Assembly: GCF_026262505.1 (NCBI RefSeq)
Contig: NC_067206.1
Location: forward strand, 13,946,205 to 14,010,204
DNA length: 64,000 bases
DNA from: Trichomonas vaginalis G3
Taxonomy: Eukaryota; Parabasalia; Trichomonadida; Trichomonadidae
Direction of reading: 5' to 3'
The notes below the pieces were generated by a model. The model was given only the letters and a program-made list of their open reading frames with translations, was not told where the DNA came from and did not search any database. The translations under genes were made by a program, and so were the position numbers. The stretch's first letter is position 1; each line of letters starts with the position of its first letter. This document shows, in pieces, positions 51,496 through 62,192 of the stretch.

Positions 51496-52938
51496 TTATT
51501 CTTGTTCTGCCTTTTTAATAATATTCATAATTGCTTCTATTCTTGTTCTAATAACACTAGAATCCATTGAAGCAAGATCATTAAGATCATCAATAATTTC
51601 TGGATGTTCAAGAATAGCATGAGCAAGTGTGTTAGAAGAAAGCAAAATCCTGTGAAGAGCGGTGATGAATCTTTCTTGAACCGAACTCTCATCATAAGTC
51701 AAACAATCATCTAATAATTCAAAGAACTGATCCTTTGTTACCAAATCTTCCAAATTCATTGGAGGAACAAAATACAAAATGTTTGCAAATGATTGAATCC
51801 ATTCTTTTTGATCTGAAACAGACAAATTCTCGAATAGATCGAAGAACCTCTGTATTATTGGGAAGTAATCAACTGTTGTCAAGAAATACTGATTGGCAAC
51901 AGCAAATCCCAATAAAAATATAGCTTCAGAACACACTTCCGATTGACTTTGATCTAAGTTTTCCATCAATAATTCACCAATAACTCTATAAGCGGATTCA
52001 TGACATTTTACATTAGTAAATGAAGCAATATATTCGAAAACAACAAGTGCATATTGTCGAACTTCACGTGAATCCCTATCATCTGTAACACAACGACGTG
52101 TAGCAAGGTATTTTAATTGGTTTAAGAACTGTTCATCTTTGATTTCTTGCAAAAAGTCAGGAACAGTGTAAATGCATGTACAAATGCCATGGAGATCGGC
52201 TAACAAACATTCCGATGTTGTTCTATAGGCGAATGTGAAAAATGTTCTAAAAATATTTAATAAAATTTCGGATTCGTTTTTGTGGACCATTGGAATAAAA
52301 GCTTCAGCAACATTAAGATGCATAGCTAAACTAGGACTCTTGTAAAGACTTGGACCTGTAAAATAAGGAATAAAAACTGGGAAAAATGATTGATAAAAAA
52401 TTTCTGCATTATCTGGGTTGCATCGAAGCATATATAGTACTGTTTGAGAAACTAGAATCTTATATTCGTCAGAAATATCTGGAAATTGTGAAAAGTTAAT
52501 TTGCTGAACGTAATCAAGTTCTGATAAGATAAGAGCTTTCTCTGGGTCACTAGATATCCGGTTTAACAATTCAAATATATTTTGATGTGGTGCTAGCGCT
52601 GTAATATTTGGTAAGCATTGAACAATGTTTCTGATATCAGATTCTGATAAGAATTTTGAATCTATTTGTTCAAGTATTTGAAGAATATCTGCTATTTCTG
52701 CACTATTCATGCAATAATTTATTCTTGATAATTTAAATCTTAATTCTTCCAAGTATTCTTGAGGAATTGTTTCTAATTGAGCACTATCTTCAGTATATGC
52801 ATTAGCATCTGGTACCATTGTCATAGTATCATCGATTCTTTCTGTAAAATTTCGCTGATAAAGATCAGATCCTTTATAGGCTTTTGATGCTCTAATTTCA
52901 TCATTGCCATTATTGTTAGGATCTTCCCATGCATCCAT
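51496..52938 (-). CDS. ARM-fold protein, 480 aa, distantly importin-alpha-like
   Basis: Starts MDAWEDPNNNGNDEIRASKA. Residues ~70-480 are a regular series of amphipathic helices about 40 residues apart (SEVCSEAIFLLGFAVANQYF; VRQYALVVFEYIASFTNV), an armadillo/HEAT solenoid. The N-terminal 65 residues are polar with a few basic residues, a weak counterpart of an importin-beta-binding region. The size and build resemble importin alpha, but the Trp/Asn peptide-binding ladder is not evident, so only an ARM-like scaffold is claimed. The frame is intact; TAATAAA at the stop. Confidence 0.6.
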   Translation of the reverse strand: MDAWEDPNNNGNDEIRASKAYKGSDLYQRNFTERIDDTMTMVPDANAYTEDSAQLETIPQEYLEELRFKLSRINYCMNSAEIADILQILEQIDSKFLSESDIRNIVQCLPNITALAPHQNIFELLNRISSDPEKALILSELDYVQQINFSQFPDISDEYKILVSQTVLYMLRCNPDNAEIFYQSFFPVFIPYFTGPSLYKSPSLAMHLNVAEAFIPMVHKNESEILLNIFRTFFTFAYRTTSECLLADLHGICTCIYTVPDFLQEIKDEQFLNQLKYLATRRCVTDDRDSREVRQYALVVFEYIASFTNVKCHESAYRVIGELLMENLDQSQSEVCSEAIFLLGFAVANQYFLTTVDYFPIIQRFFDLFENLSVSDQKEWIQSFANILYFVPPMNLEDLVTKDQFFELLDDCLTYDESSVQERFITALHRILLSSNTLAHAILEHPEIIDDLNDLASMDSSVIRTRIEAIMNIIKKAEQE

Positions 52939-53539
52939 TAGATTCCAAGATTTAAACTAATAATTAAAAAATTAAAGGGGGATTGTTGGAATTAGACCCA
53001 ATTATTTTTATATATTTTGAGACTTTTAATTCATTCTTTTAGATGGGATTATTACAAGCTTTTTTAATATTTGTTTCATATTAACATATTCTATGACCTA
53101 ATTCATACATTGTTGTCTGGGTGTTATTCGCGAAAAAGAACTGACACGCGTGTTAGACCTCGATACTTTCAAATTGAAAAAACAATGGTAGAGAAAAGAA
53201 AAGTGACATTCTTCTTATTAGTTCCCGATACTAATTACATTCTTTCTGCTTTTTTTTTATGTCCAATATAGTGGTCGGTTCTGTTGGAAAAGTTCTAGGA
53301 AACATACCTCAAGTTAAAAAAATATCTGGTTTAGGATTATGATATTACCATCACCCTTCCACATATTTTACCATTTTCAACCAGAGTTAACCGTAATAGT
53401 CCAATATTTTCCAAACATGAGCTACTCAGTGTCTTCAATGAATTTTGATTAGACAATATCAATCAGAGAATGATTTGTTTGAGTATTTAGAGATAAAAAC
53501 CATTTGATTAAATAATACAAACAAATTTTTATTTAAAAT
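52939..53539. other. Host intergenic stretch
   Basis: AT-rich spacer between two co-oriented genes. No repeat or gene is recognised. Confidence 0.5.
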
Positions 53540-55150
53540 TTATTTTTGAATAAGCGAAATTAAGTCAGAAACGAAAATTGGATCAAGATTATTTGTTGAT
53601 GGATTAAGGACATGCAAAACACCACTTTTCAAGACAATAGTAATATCATTAATTTCAAATGTTGGTGTTGAACTTCCTTTATCAACTCTTTTGAAAGTTT
53701 TGCCATTCTGAGCAGCGATATTCTTCAATAAATCTTCTGCTGTTACCTGTTTGATATCGCGGAGTTTAATTCCTGAAGTAATATGGTTTCTCATTTTTAG
53801 ATTATCAAGAATTATAAGTAATGACTCTAATATCTTCTGGTTATTCTTGATTTCCTTGGGAATTTTGCTTTTGAGAGCCAAATATTGTTGAGCAGCTGAT
53901 TTCGGATTTTGATTTTTCAAAATTTTCTTTCCTTCGCTTCGAATAAAGCAATCAGCAACAAGAGATGTGGTCAAATTCTCAGGAAATACAGGAATCCATG
54001 GCGTAAGGACTTCGATTTTCCCTTCTTCAAGAAAAGGAATTAATTTAGGGGAAATTGTCTTATAAAAGAAGTCCAGTGATGATCCAAGAACATGTGGCCA
54101 GTGAGAAATAAGGGTGGAAGCGGTGTTATCCCCTGGTTTCCACTTTTTCAAAAGATATGAAGCGTGTTCTTTAACAATATTTGAGAAATGGTCAGGAATT
54201 CCTATAGATGCTGCAAGATCTACCCATAACATTGTGTCTTGTGATGTCATTTTACTTAAATTGCGAATTAAATATGGTCGAGCGGACTCTGAGAAGAAAA
54301 GTATGACATTTTGAACAGAAAGTATACCTAACTTGTATATACGTTTGATAAAGTTAGTAATTTCTTCGTGTTTCTCTCCTTTATTGATTAAAATTTCAAA
54401 ATGAGGAAAAATCTTTTGTGTTAGAAAATCTTCCCATAATCCTTGCTTGTTTAATGCCTGGGAAACAGATAGTATCCATTCCTTGGCTTGTTTCCATTCT
54501 TCTTGGTGGATATTCTTGATATCTTTTAATAATTTCTTTGTATAATGACTAACAACAGTAAATGCAATAGATTTCGGATCTATTTCTGATTTTTTACTTG
54601 AAAACTTCAATTTCTTTGTTTCTTCTTGATTTATGATTGTCGGATCTTGAGAAAGGATAATACATATTTTTATTGCTGAATTGTAGTCGAAATTATTTGC
54701 GTCCATCCTATCTATGACTTTTCTTAATGTTTGCTCATTCTCTAGACGCCTACTAAAGTTTTTAATTTGGTTTTTCAAAATTACGATTCTTTCTTTAGAA
54801 TTTTCTGCTTCGAATGCGGTATTTGTTCTGTATCTTGATTGAACATGTGCATTTTGTTCATATTTCATAAGTGATTGTTGAAAATCTGTGCAAATCTGAG
54901 TTGTGGTAAAGCCATTTTCATTTCCAATATGGCCTTTTGGCAGTTCAAGTTCTACATGTTTTGATTTTTTCCTCCAAACGCCTCTTGGTTGAAGTAATTC
55001 TGGAATTACTTCTTTTGGTTTTGAAAATTCTTCTGAAACACCTGCATATTTAGGTCTTACGTTAACTTGAAATGGATCTTCACCACTATCTGACTCACTT
55101 GAGAATCCTAAATACTTGAGAAGAGAATTTCCATCTGTTAATTTCGACAT
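53540..55150 (-). CDS. Spliceosome disassembly factor TFIP11/Ntr1 (GCFC family), no G-patch
   Basis: 536 aa. Residues 1-60 are the acidic, disordered start typical of the family (YLGFSSESDSGEDPFQVN). Residues ~110-440 form the helical GCFC-like region with Trp-rich steps (EEWKQAKEWILSVSQALNKQ; STLISHWPHVLGSSLDFFYK). The last 70 residues match the TFIP11 C-terminus: VTAEDLLKNIAAQNGKTF, then ITIVLKSGVLHVLNPSTN and DPIFVSDLISLI. In other eukaryotes the protein brings the DEAH helicase Prp43/DHX15 to the intron lariat complex through its G-patch. I see no G-patch here, so the homologue is shortened. Intact; TAAATTTTAAA at the stop. Confidence 0.75.
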   Translation of the reverse strand: MSKLTDGNSLLKYLGFSSESDSGEDPFQVNVRPKYAGVSEEFSKPKEVIPELLQPRGVWRKKSKHVELELPKGHIGNENGFTTTQICTDFQQSLMKYEQNAHVQSRYRTNTAFEAENSKERIVILKNQIKNFSRRLENEQTLRKVIDRMDANNFDYNSAIKICIILSQDPTIINQEETKKLKFSSKKSEIDPKSIAFTVVSHYTKKLLKDIKNIHQEEWKQAKEWILSVSQALNKQGLWEDFLTQKIFPHFEILINKGEKHEEITNFIKRIYKLGILSVQNVILFFSESARPYLIRNLSKMTSQDTMLWVDLAASIGIPDHFSNIVKEHASYLLKKWKPGDNTASTLISHWPHVLGSSLDFFYKTISPKLIPFLEEGKIEVLTPWIPVFPENLTTSLVADCFIRSEGKKILKNQNPKSAAQQYLALKSKIPKEIKNNQKILESLLIILDNLKMRNHITSGIKLRDIKQVTAEDLLKNIAAQNGKTFKRVDKGSSTPTFEINDITIVLKSGVLHVLNPSTNNLDPIFVSDLISLIQK

Positions 55151-55658
55151 TTTTTTATAATTTCATATGATTTCCTTTTTACAAAAATTGTAATGTTTTC
55201 AATTTTGAATTCTTTTGTCAAAAAAAATATTTTTGAGAATGGAGCTTCCTGATTTGCTCATATATTTGCATAGCCTACCACTAATACACTGCAACTATAT
55301 GAGTAAATCAGGAAAATCATGCACTTTTATTTTTAGAATTTCGTCTCGAAAACCAACTTCAAGTTTTAAATAAGTATTTGTAAAGCCTTTCCTATGAGTC
55401 CATCCATGCATCTACTTAGATCATAAGATTTTTGTAATTTCTCTCGGGAATGGGTTAATAAATTGCAATTCAAGAAATGAGTTTACCATTGCAATATAAC
55501 GCATTGTACTACTGCGAGTGTTAATATTTTGCTTGAAAATATTACAAATTATTTCAAAAATTAACTTTCTTGTTGTATTCAAAGGCTTAAATTTTTCCAG
55601 CTCTGATTTGATTTTCTTTTCTTTCAAAAAAACTACTTTGTTGACTTTAAATTTTATA
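55151..55658. other. Bidirectional spacer with a hairpin
   Basis: The spacer between divergent genes holds a hairpin at 55248-55312 (CCTGATTTGCTCATATA with TATATGAGTAAATCAGG, ~16-bp stem, 30-nt loop). Nothing else is clear. Confidence 0.6.
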
Positions 55659-57169
55659 ATGTCTGATCAAGACATTCATCAGAATGAATTCAACGAATTG
55701 CGAAATATCTTCAAATATCACATCGATTCATATAATGCGCTATATCAGTTAAAAACTGAAAATGAAGAAGAATTAAACTTGATTTACAAAAAGATCCAGA
55801 CAGAATTGATTGATTCAAAGAAATCTCTTCCAGAATATATTATTGAAGATATTTTAGATATCATTCCATATAATAACCGCTATACAAAGTCATACTTGGA
55901 ACTATCCAAACATATATTTGATGATTATAATGTTTCAAAGGTCAAAAATATTAACTCTATTTCAAATTACCTATTTTATAAAGAATATCGAATTAAATTA
56001 GACAAATCTGATAATTTCGACAAAAATAATTTCGAAAATCTCGAAATTCATTCAGAAAATACAATTTACAGAGCAATTATGGACAATAACTTAGAAAAAT
56101 TCATTGCTTTTACAGAAAGTGATGAATTTGATAAAGATCAAAAAATTGAAAGCAAATTATATCCAAATTCTTTTGTAAGATATTCATTACTTGAATTATG
56201 TTGTTACCATGGAGCAGTTGATTGTTTCAAGTTATTAAGAACGAAATTTAGCTCAGAAATAACTAAAATTTGTCTAGATCTTTCATTTCTAGGAAGAAAC
56301 AAAGAGATCATGGGTGAATGTTTGAAATATCAAAAACCAGATGAAGAATGCATGAGATATGCAATTATTTCGCACAACATTGATTTTGTTACATTCTTAA
56401 TGAATGAATACAATATAGAAATCGAAATATTTTATTGTGGAATTTACAATAATCTTGAATCATTTTTAGTTTATTTCGATCAAACTAATGATATTAAAGG
56501 AGTATTTGTTTATTCGGTAATGCTCAATATTCCATCACTTTGCGAATATTTTCTTTCACATGGGGCAGATATTAACGAAAAAATAATTACGGATATACAG
56601 CTCTTCATTGTGCAGCAGAATATAATAAAAAAGAAATAGCTGAATTTCTTATTTTACATGGTGCAGATATCAACGAAAAAGATAATGATGGAAATACAGC
56701 CCTTCATATTGCAGCATTTCAAAATAGTAAAGAAATTGCTGAAATCCTTATTTCCCATGGTGCAGATATCAACGAAAAAGATAAATACGGATACATACTT
56801 CTTCATTGTGCAGCAGAATATAACAGTAATGAAATAGCTGAATTTCTTATTTTACATGGTGCAGATATCAACGAAAAAGATAATGATGGCAAAACCGCTC
56901 TCCATTATGCAGCAGAACATAATAGTAAAGAAACCGCTGAAATCCTTATTTCCCATGGTGCAGAAATCAACGAAAAAGATATTGATGGCGAAACAGCCAT
57001 TCATATTGCAGCAAAATATAATAGTAAAGAAATTGCTGAAATCCTTATTTCCCATGGTGCAGATATCAACGAAAAAGATAATGACGGCAAAACTGCTCTT
57101 GATTTAACACAATGGGACAATTGTAAAGAAATAGTCCAACTTCTTATTTCACATGGCGCTATTAATTAA
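55659..57169 (+). pseudogene. DUF3447-type ankyrin-repeat protein, frameshifted
   Basis: Start at MSDQDIHQNEFNELRNIFKY; earlier in-frame codons are not protein-like. Residues ~1-300 match the large trichomonad family with a DUF3447-type region (RYSLLELCCYHGAVDCFKLL). Then come ankyrin repeats (SHGADINEKDNDGKTALHYA). One base appears missing near 56580-56584 (a run of A in AACGAAAAA), shifting the frame and stopping the first part at 56639. The repeats continue in the next frame for five more 99-bp units to a stop at 57167-57169. It is either a recent pseudogene or a base-calling slip. Repeat units are nearly identical, showing recent expansion. Confidence 0.8.
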
Positions 57170-57740
57170 AAAATGTAGTTTGCGAATTAACATGTAAACA
57201 TCCGAAATAAGTCGTAAACTCTAATTCTTATGCAAATTGTGCTGTTATTCTTTATAATAACTTCTTATTTCACATGGCTGTTATTCATTATCGCGTATTT
57301 GACAATTATCATTAATTGGTGAATATATTATTATAAATCAGCCATCATCATTAGTGAATATATTATTATAAAAAATTATTCAAATCATTCTGTTCTTCAT
57401 ATAACAGCAGAATTAAATATAGAAAAAATACATCATTTTGTTCTGGACAAATGGTCTTAATAATGCAGTATATTGTTATTAAAGTAAAGAAGCAACAGAA
57501 TTTCTTATTTCAAATCGGTTTTAGATTAATGTTAAAAATGTGAACAAGTAAATTGCTCTTTATAAAACAGTGATGAAAAATATTATAGAAACAGCAGAGT
57601 TGATTTTTTCATATGTATAAAAATAAATATTCAAGATTTTAAAGAGATTCACCTCTTATGATTGATTTATATGGTACCAGATATAAATGCAAATGATAAT
57701 CAAAATACGAACAGCTCTTCTGATAGCCAAAAATATGGGT
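57170..57740. other. Decayed ankyrin remnants
   Basis: Fragments such as CTTCTTATTTCACATGG (57261) and CAACAGAATTTCTTATTTCA (57492) repeat ankyrin-unit words without an open frame: eroded repeats downstream of the live array. Confidence 0.5.
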
Positions 57741-57799
57741 TATGCATTAACCCAATATACAAATAAATTAAAATTGTATATCTTTATATATATTAACTG

Positions 57800-58480
57800 C
57801 CTTTGCTATACCCTCTTAAGGTCTTTCTTTGGCCTCAAAAACACTTGTTCTTGTCCAGAAAGCAAAGAATCTAAAGATGTAACTTCTTTGTTGCATCCGA
57901 AATTTTTCGCTTGTATTATTACCCGACTTAATTCTGGTTCCCAAAGAAAATTGGGACATTACGCGCTCGATTTTAGTCAATTGGCAATTACTATCAACAA
58001 TACTCAAATAGTCAAGTTCCTCGATGGCCACACAAATTAAATATTCTGTTCGGCATGTCGAAGATAGAAAATCCTGGAACGTCTTTGATGCTGACAGCAA
58101 ACATGAGCAAGAGAACACATGAAAGATTGGTGAATGATTTCTGGCTTGATTTGGTCAGAAATAACTTCATTAAAATCTTTTTCAGTGTATAAGCTGAAAC
58201 ATTTTCTGATCTTGTTCTTCCAGCACGTCCTGAACCTGTAATGATGACATTCTTTATTTCTCTACTTATATTGTTTGTTTGACCAATAAGGAGTCAATTG
58301 TCAGAGATATTTCAGCAATGTTGGTTGCAACAATCCCTTTTCGCACTGACTTTGATGGAGGAACAAAAACATTGATCATTTCTAACAAGGGCAAAGAAGA
58401 ATATAAAGGAAATACTTTAATTTCGGAAATTCTCGCCACCGTATCTAATTCCTCTCTAAGAACTTGTTTCAATAATCAAA
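57800..58480 (-). pseudogene. DEAH-box RNA helicase C-terminal remnant
   Basis: On the minus strand, motif V appears as GIVATNIAEISLTIDSLL, preceded by FPLYSSLPLLEMINVFVPPS. Further on come ITGSGRAGRT (motif VI region) and the helicase-associated domain AIEELDYLSIVDSNCQLTKI followed by RVMSQFSL. This is the order of Prp2/Prp22/Prp43-type helicases. The N-terminal RecA domain is absent and several stops and frame changes separate the parts, so it is a dead 3' copy of a host gene. Confidence 0.75.
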
Positions 58481-58770
58481 TAAAAGGAGTGAAAACCTTC
58501 AAGAGATCTCTTTTAGATTTCAGTGAACAGCATCAAAATTAAGCTAATATGGCTTTTTTAGCTCAAGCCTAATATTGAAGGCTGGAAATGGCATACTTAT
58601 AAAGTTCAAATAAGAAAAATTGAATTTGTCTCACTTTTCCTTACCTTTTATTAAATTTTTGTTATACATCAATATTATTTAAAGTTAATATTGTAATTGT
58701 TCTTCATTGAATTAACGGCCATTCAATTTCTAAGGTTGTTTTATCAAAATTATGATGGCTACTTACCTAG

Positions 58771-59868
58771 AAGTTTAAAGGTCTCGATTACTCCCTTTAT
58801 AATTCAACAAAGAATGCTAAAATTAAAGTTACGAACTTCCAAACCACATATATATTCGAATATCCTTGCGAATCCAACCTCCAATGCGAACCTTACATTA
58901 TTCAATTTCCAAAAGGAAATTATCGAATTGAACTATGGGGAGCTTCAGGTGGCGATGGCCACCAGCTCAATAATCCTACAATGATGAAATATTCCGGTAG
59001 AAATGGCTCTTACGTTACAGGTGATATTACATTCCACTATCCTAAGACATTATATTTATATTTAGGTGGAAAAGGAGAAGATCAGACATCAATTGATGAT
59101 TATACAAATCCTACTCCTGGAGGATGGAACTTTGGGGGTAATGGAAGTATAGATAAGGCTGATGAGAAATTAGACCCCGTATTTCTTCCACCAGAAAATG
59201 GTGCAGGTGGCGGGGGAGCTGTAGATCTTCGATTGATTTATCTCGATATAAATAAACCTTTTGAAAATAGTGCACTCATGAATTCATTGAAGAGTCGTAT
59301 TATCGTGGCCGGTTCTGGTGGTGGCGCAGTCTCAGACACCAATAGAACTGGATTTCCAGGAGGAACTATTACCGCATTGAATAATGGCGAACACATGTTT
59401 GGCGGTACTCAAACAGAAGGTCTCTTTGGAAAAGGAATGAGCGGAATAGATTCCTATGAAAACCAAGGAGGAACTGGTGGCTGTGGTAGTGGTTATCACG
59501 GCGGATTCCATAACTTTTCCCTTGAAATTAAAGGAAAAGATTCGTTTGAATCTGGAGGGTCAGGTGGAAGCTCATATATAAGTGGGCATCCTGGATGTAT
59601 AAGCCCTCATTACCCTGAGAATACAATCGCAGATAGAATCACACCATTCCACGAATCTAAACTCTATTTCACTCACACTGACATGAAGAGTGGTATTGAT
59701 CTCATGCCTGATTCCTTTAGTTTTCGCCAAATCTTAGGTCATGTTGGTAATGGTGTCTGTCGAATTACATTTCTTACTGATTATAATTGCCAAACAAATA
59801 TAATTCTATATTCCCACCACCACTTTCTTTTGATGAATTTGATTTTAATAGGGTTTGATGTAACCTGA
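58771..59868 (+). pseudogene. Trichomonad glycine-rich family protein, 5'-truncated
   Basis: An open frame after a TAG at 58768 has no ATG until 58981, yet the codons before it are typical family sequence: YIFEYPCESNLQCEPYIIQF, then YRIELWGASGGDG. The rest is Gly-rich: LYLGGKGEDQ, NGAGGGGAVDLRL, GGTGGCGSGYHGGFHNFSLE, GGSGGSSYISGHPGC. In trichomonads these belong to a large family of predicted surface or secreted proteins. The usual start is missing and the last ~20 residues lose the family pattern, so I call it a truncated copy. The frame itself is intact over 365 codons. Confidence 0.7.
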
Positions 59869-60167
59869 TTACCTTTGAATATATATCCCTTTTGTTGTTT
59901 TATTGAATAAAAAATTAAATAGGTCAAAAGTTAGCAGAATAAGAGGCATTCACCTGGGAAAACAGAGTCCAACAAAAATATAAGCCTGCTCACTCTATAT
60001 ACAGATATCATCAAATGTTCTGACTTCTAAATGAATTAATTCAGAGAATTGATATTTAACAAATTCAAGATAGGTATCAAATATTGCTTTTATGAGAAGA
60101 GGAAAATCCAAGGTTATTGTTCTTTACTTTATTAAATGTAATAAAATATCTCTAATTTATAGAATAG
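59869..60167. other. Host spacer
   Basis: AT-rich, no feature. Confidence 0.5.
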
Positions 60168-60350
60168 ATGGAAGGCTTTGGAGCACATTATATTAATATG
60201 TGCCACGAAACTATTCATACACTCCTTGAAAATACCCAAACTTTGGGGAAAATATCGATCAATTTTCCTATGGTTTGGTCTTTTCTGTAAGGAATCGAAG
60301 GGCAAGAAGTGTATAATATGATCATATACTTTGTACCCTTCAATCTCTGC
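60168..60350. repeat. Decayed A-B-A hairpin array upstream of the 60418 gene
   Basis: A: GATGGAAGGCTTTGGAGCAC and a partner ATATGTGCC, nearly the arm of the A hairpin at 39635. B: CCAAACTTTGGGGAAAAT and ATTTTCCTATGGTTTGG with an 8-nt loop between AAT and ATT. A: GAATCGAAGGGCAAG with ACCCTTCAATC. Mismatches in the arms show age. It ends about 70 bases before the ATG, like the array before the MORN gene. Confidence 0.7.
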
Positions 60351-60402
60351 TTGAAATTTTCGAAATTAAAGTGACAAAAGCAAAAGTGCCAAGGTTTAAA
60401 AT

Positions 60403-60409
60403 TCATTTT
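60403..60409 (+). promoter_or_regulatory. Initiator (Inr) motif
   Basis: TCATTTT fits the trichomonad initiator TCA-Y-W-Y-W, eight bases before the ATG at 60418. Confidence 0.55.
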
Positions 60410-60417
60410 CTGGTTTA

Positions 60418-60930
60418 ATGCCTTTTACTGCAGAAAATATTAATTTCCATTTACTGAGTATTTCAGGCATTATTCTTTCGCTTCTATGTGTCGTCCCATT
60501 AGTATATTCACTGAAAGCAATGCGTACAGGCGATATTGCTAACTGTAAGTCAGCTTTATTTGCATTTCTCATTATTTTAATTATCGTACCAATATTGATG
60601 CTTACACTTTCAGCAATCAATACATACCTAGTCTGCAAAGGCAACAATTCTCTCGCTTTTATCTTTTATTTCGCAATTTCATTTTTCGCACTCGTCATGC
60701 TTATTTGCTCAGCCATACTAATGAACAATGCTCATAGTTATTCGAATCTTTCAACAACTCCTCCAGATAAAGTAGAAGCTGCTAGGGAAACAGGCAATCA
60801 GGCGAGATTGGCCGGAATGACTGGCATCTTTGCTACATCAATCTGCTTATTAATTTTAGTTCTTACTGCTGCTTCATTTTTCATCATCAGAAATAAGACA
60901 AAGAAACAAGAATACTCTCATTGGATGTAA
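60418..60930 (+). CDS. Four-helix membrane protein, 170 aa
   Basis: Four hydrophobic segments at about residues 10-31 (FHLLSISGIILSLLCVVPLV), 44-67, 78-101 and 134-156 give a tetraspan layout with both ends on one side. The loop between helices 3 and 4 is polar (SNLSTTPPDKVEAARETGN). There is no CCG motif, so it is not a typical tetraspanin; no family is recognised. An initiator motif lies directly upstream and TAAATG at the stop gives the host poly(A) signal. The frame is intact. Confidence 0.65.
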   Translation: MPFTAENINFHLLSISGIILSLLCVVPLVYSLKAMRTGDIANCKSALFAFLIILIIVPILMLTLSAINTYLVCKGNNSLAFIFYFAISFFALVMLICSAILMNNAHSYSNLSTTPPDKVEAARETGNQARLAGMTGIFATSICLLILVLTAASFFIIRNKTKKQEYSHWM

Positions 60931-61727
60931 ATGTACATCCACTGTATTTCTTTTTATATATTTGTGATCCCGTTTTTAATCTATTCTGTAAACTTTATTT
61001 TTCTATTGAAATAATTTCATCAGAATTTTAACATAAATAGTTGTATTTGCTCTAAAACAGAATGAAAATGTTTTCCTACACAGTATTAAGTGCTGATATA
61101 TCAAAATCTAAAAAAAAAATCAAAAACATAACAATTGCAATGGTTAGTTGGATAATATCATTCAAATACTAAATTAATCAAAAATTCAAGTAAGAAAAAG
61201 CAAAAGAAGACTTATTATTAGACGAGATATTGTTGATTTATCTTAGAAACTAAAACTTACCCAGAAACTGTATGCTTAGAAAGAATTTATGATTTGTTAA
61301 GATCAAACTCTGTGCACCTTTAATGGTTGAGAAATTAATAAGAATAAACTCGAGAAGTTTGTCGCAAACTCTTCATCAAAAAATGTACTTTTACGAATAT
61401 GTTCCCAAGGAGTCAAAAACTGTAAGATGTTGCTCCAAACCTCAAGAAATATGAGAATCGGAATAGGGTTATTCTTATGTTAAACTGTTGAAGAAGGTAT
61501 TATCCGAGCGACAAAGAAACATCTTGCACTTTTGTTGCTTAAAATTCTGTATAAAAATGAGTAACGATTGAAAAAAATTGAAAAAAACGAAAAGTTATTA
61601 AAAGAAACGGCATATCTGCCATTTTTAAAGAGCTCCTTGAATAAAAGGAATCTTATCCATTACTCGGACAAAACTCCAACAAGGAGAAAAATAAAATAAA
61701 TAAAATAATTAAATAAATAAAACAGGT
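60931..61727. other. Host intergenic stretch
   Basis: AT-rich. No gene, hairpin or repeat is recognised beyond A-rich runs near 61565-61600 and 61680-61720. Confidence 0.5.
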
Positions 61728-62192
61728 CTAAAAGTATTCCGGAAATTCTTCGTCGGTTGACTGATCATCTGGAGTAGGATCTAGTTCAAAATCTTGAAAG
61801 TCGTTACCAAGAGTAGAAAAATCCGCGTCCTGTGGTGATTCCGCTAAAGGATTTCCTAAAGAAAACTTGAGCAGGTCTTCCAAGGTGGAGTCCCCTTTTT
61901 CAGTTTGAGTGTGTGCCACCTGGCAAATCACTTGATCGCGGGGCTCCTCAATTTTAAAAGGGGCAGGACATTGAAAGGTTCTTCTGTTCTTAATCTTGTT
62001 TTGTAAATGGCGAGCTTGAGCAGCTTTGCTAGCATCTCCTCTAAGTTCGCCAATAATTTTTTTATATTCTTCGAGAGTAATGTTTCGTGCAGTGTCGAAC
62101 TTGATGTTCCCCTTATCTACTTTAACCATTGTATAGCCAGGGTCTCCGGGGTTTTTGAAGCATAGTATCTGTGCAAATACAGGTAACTTCAT
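61728..62192 (-). CDS. Unknown 154-aa protein with acidic tail
   Basis: Starts MKLPVFAQILCFKNPGDPGY. Residues 1-55 are a compact alpha/beta part with VKVDKGNIKFDTARNITLEE, residues 55-75 are basic and helical, and the last 55 residues are strongly acidic (DFELDPTPDDQSTDEEFPEY). GC content is higher than in neighbouring DNA and the codons look selected, so it is likely a real gene. No family recognised. A nuclear or transcription-related adaptor would fit the composition, but this is only a suggestion. Confidence 0.5.
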   Translation of the reverse strand: MKLPVFAQILCFKNPGDPGYTMVKVDKGNIKFDTARNITLEEYKKIIGELRGDASKAAQARHLQNKIKNRRTFQCPAPFKIEEPRDQVICQVAHTQTEKGDSTLEDLLKFSLGNPLAESPQDADFSTLGNDFQDFELDPTPDDQSTDEEFPEYF

